Assembly: GCF_010389155.1 (NCBI RefSeq)
Contig: NC_057767.1
Span: forward strand, 7,733,765 to 7,797,764
Direction: 5' to 3'
Length of the DNA stretch: 64,000 nt
From: Erigeron canadensis
Lineage: Eukaryota > Streptophyta > Magnoliopsida > Asterales > Asteraceae
Under the pieces are notes generated by a model. That model was not told where the DNA came from and did not search any database. It saw only the letters and a program-made list of their open reading frames with translations. Position numbers and translations under genes: made by a program. Position 1 is the first letter of the stretch. Every line of letters starts with the position of its first letter. Of this stretch, positions 63,475 through 64,000 are shown piece after piece.

Positions 63475-64000
63475 CATCATTTTTTTCCATGCACTTAGTC
63501 GTGTTTCAATACAACTTTGAGCATAAATTAGTGGTATATGAATACTACCACTGATTGATGTAAAAGTAATTGATGCAAAGGATTAACGGATTTTAAAAAA
63601 TTAAAAATTGATGTTGTAATTTAATTATTAAAGGTATATTGGTAAGTTATCTTAACCTAAAAATGTACTTCAACAAGGGTGATGTAATCTTTATAAGATA
63701 GTATAACACACTAACCACACAATGTAGTTTGGCGACAACAACAGTGAGGTGGTAAAAGAGACCGGTGGTGATGGCGGCGACAACAAGTAGCATAAGTAAT
63801 TGGTGTAAAAATAATTGATCTAAAGAGGTTAGTGAAGTATATTAAAAGATAAAGAATTGATATTGTATATAATTTTATTAAGGGTGAAATGGTCATTTTC
63901 ACATATAACTCTAAATAAGGGATTCATTAAAGATACTTTGGTTAATTCACAACTTACTTTTTTCTAACTATTTCTAAAAGTGTGGGGTATTAAATTATTA
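63475..64000. other. Helitron-related debris to the window end
   Basis: Phrases 'gtaattgatgtaaaa' and GGTGGTGATGGCGGCGAC (63,560-63,660 and 63,750-63,900) resemble the Helitron-like element at 8,272-8,630. A degenerate 5' end 'ttatactatcttataaag' lies on the minus strand near 63,704. No clean terminus was found, and there is no gene. Confidence 0.35.

Overview
This window is plant nuclear DNA, most likely from a eudicot. It is AT-rich and carries intron-containing genes with GT/AG splice sites. It holds plant-only families (a group IId WRKY factor, an LRR-III receptor-like pseudokinase, a FRA1-type kinesin-4) and typical plant transposons. The repeat style suggests an Asteraceae-like genome, but that is a guess.

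Layout. 1-270 is the end of a long LTR that recurs at 18.2-24.7 kb. 2.2-3.2 kb holds a SINE and a small Helitron. 3.75-6.37 kb is a three-exon WRKY gene (+) with W-boxes upstream. 8.3-9.5 kb has a second Helitron-like element and a SINE with perfect 19-bp target duplications. 10.5-12.6 kb is a two-exon LRR receptor-like kinase (+) whose catalytic motifs are replaced. 14.9-15.9 kb (-) is a broken multi-exon gene with a FIS1-like C-terminus. 17.1-17.3 kb is a 30-bp tandem array. 18,252-24,741 is a solo LTR split by an inverted, internally deleted element of the same family; both have intact 5-bp duplications. 25,149-30,861 is a Mutator-like element (MULE) with ~112-bp inverted termini and a 9-bp duplication. 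It carries a decayed transposase (-) and an intact-looking GRF zinc-finger/membrane gene (+). 31,227-32,500 is a second TIR element with a 10-bp duplication. 34.1-38.8 kb is a tandem set of FIS1 (mitochondrial/peroxisomal fission) units with a PIF/Harbinger-type MITE in the first intron. 39.3-41.3 kb has a small two-exon unknown gene and the 5' part of another MULE. 44.2-46.9 kb (+) is a small C2HC zinc-finger protein gene, tail to tail with 47,668-55,997 (-), a complete 25-exon KIN-4A/FRA1 kinesin gene. 58.05-59.2 kb is a 5'-truncated LINE. 59.9-64 kb is AT-rich with MITEs.

The host genes are unrelated single-copy-type genes (defence/stress transcription, receptor signalling, organelle fission, cell-wall-related kinesin) and form no operon or cluster. 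The strongest unusual structures are the MULE with its GRF passenger gene, the FIS1 array and possible fusion, and the LTR nested inside its own family. All splice models were made by eye from splice sites, reading phase and family knowledge.
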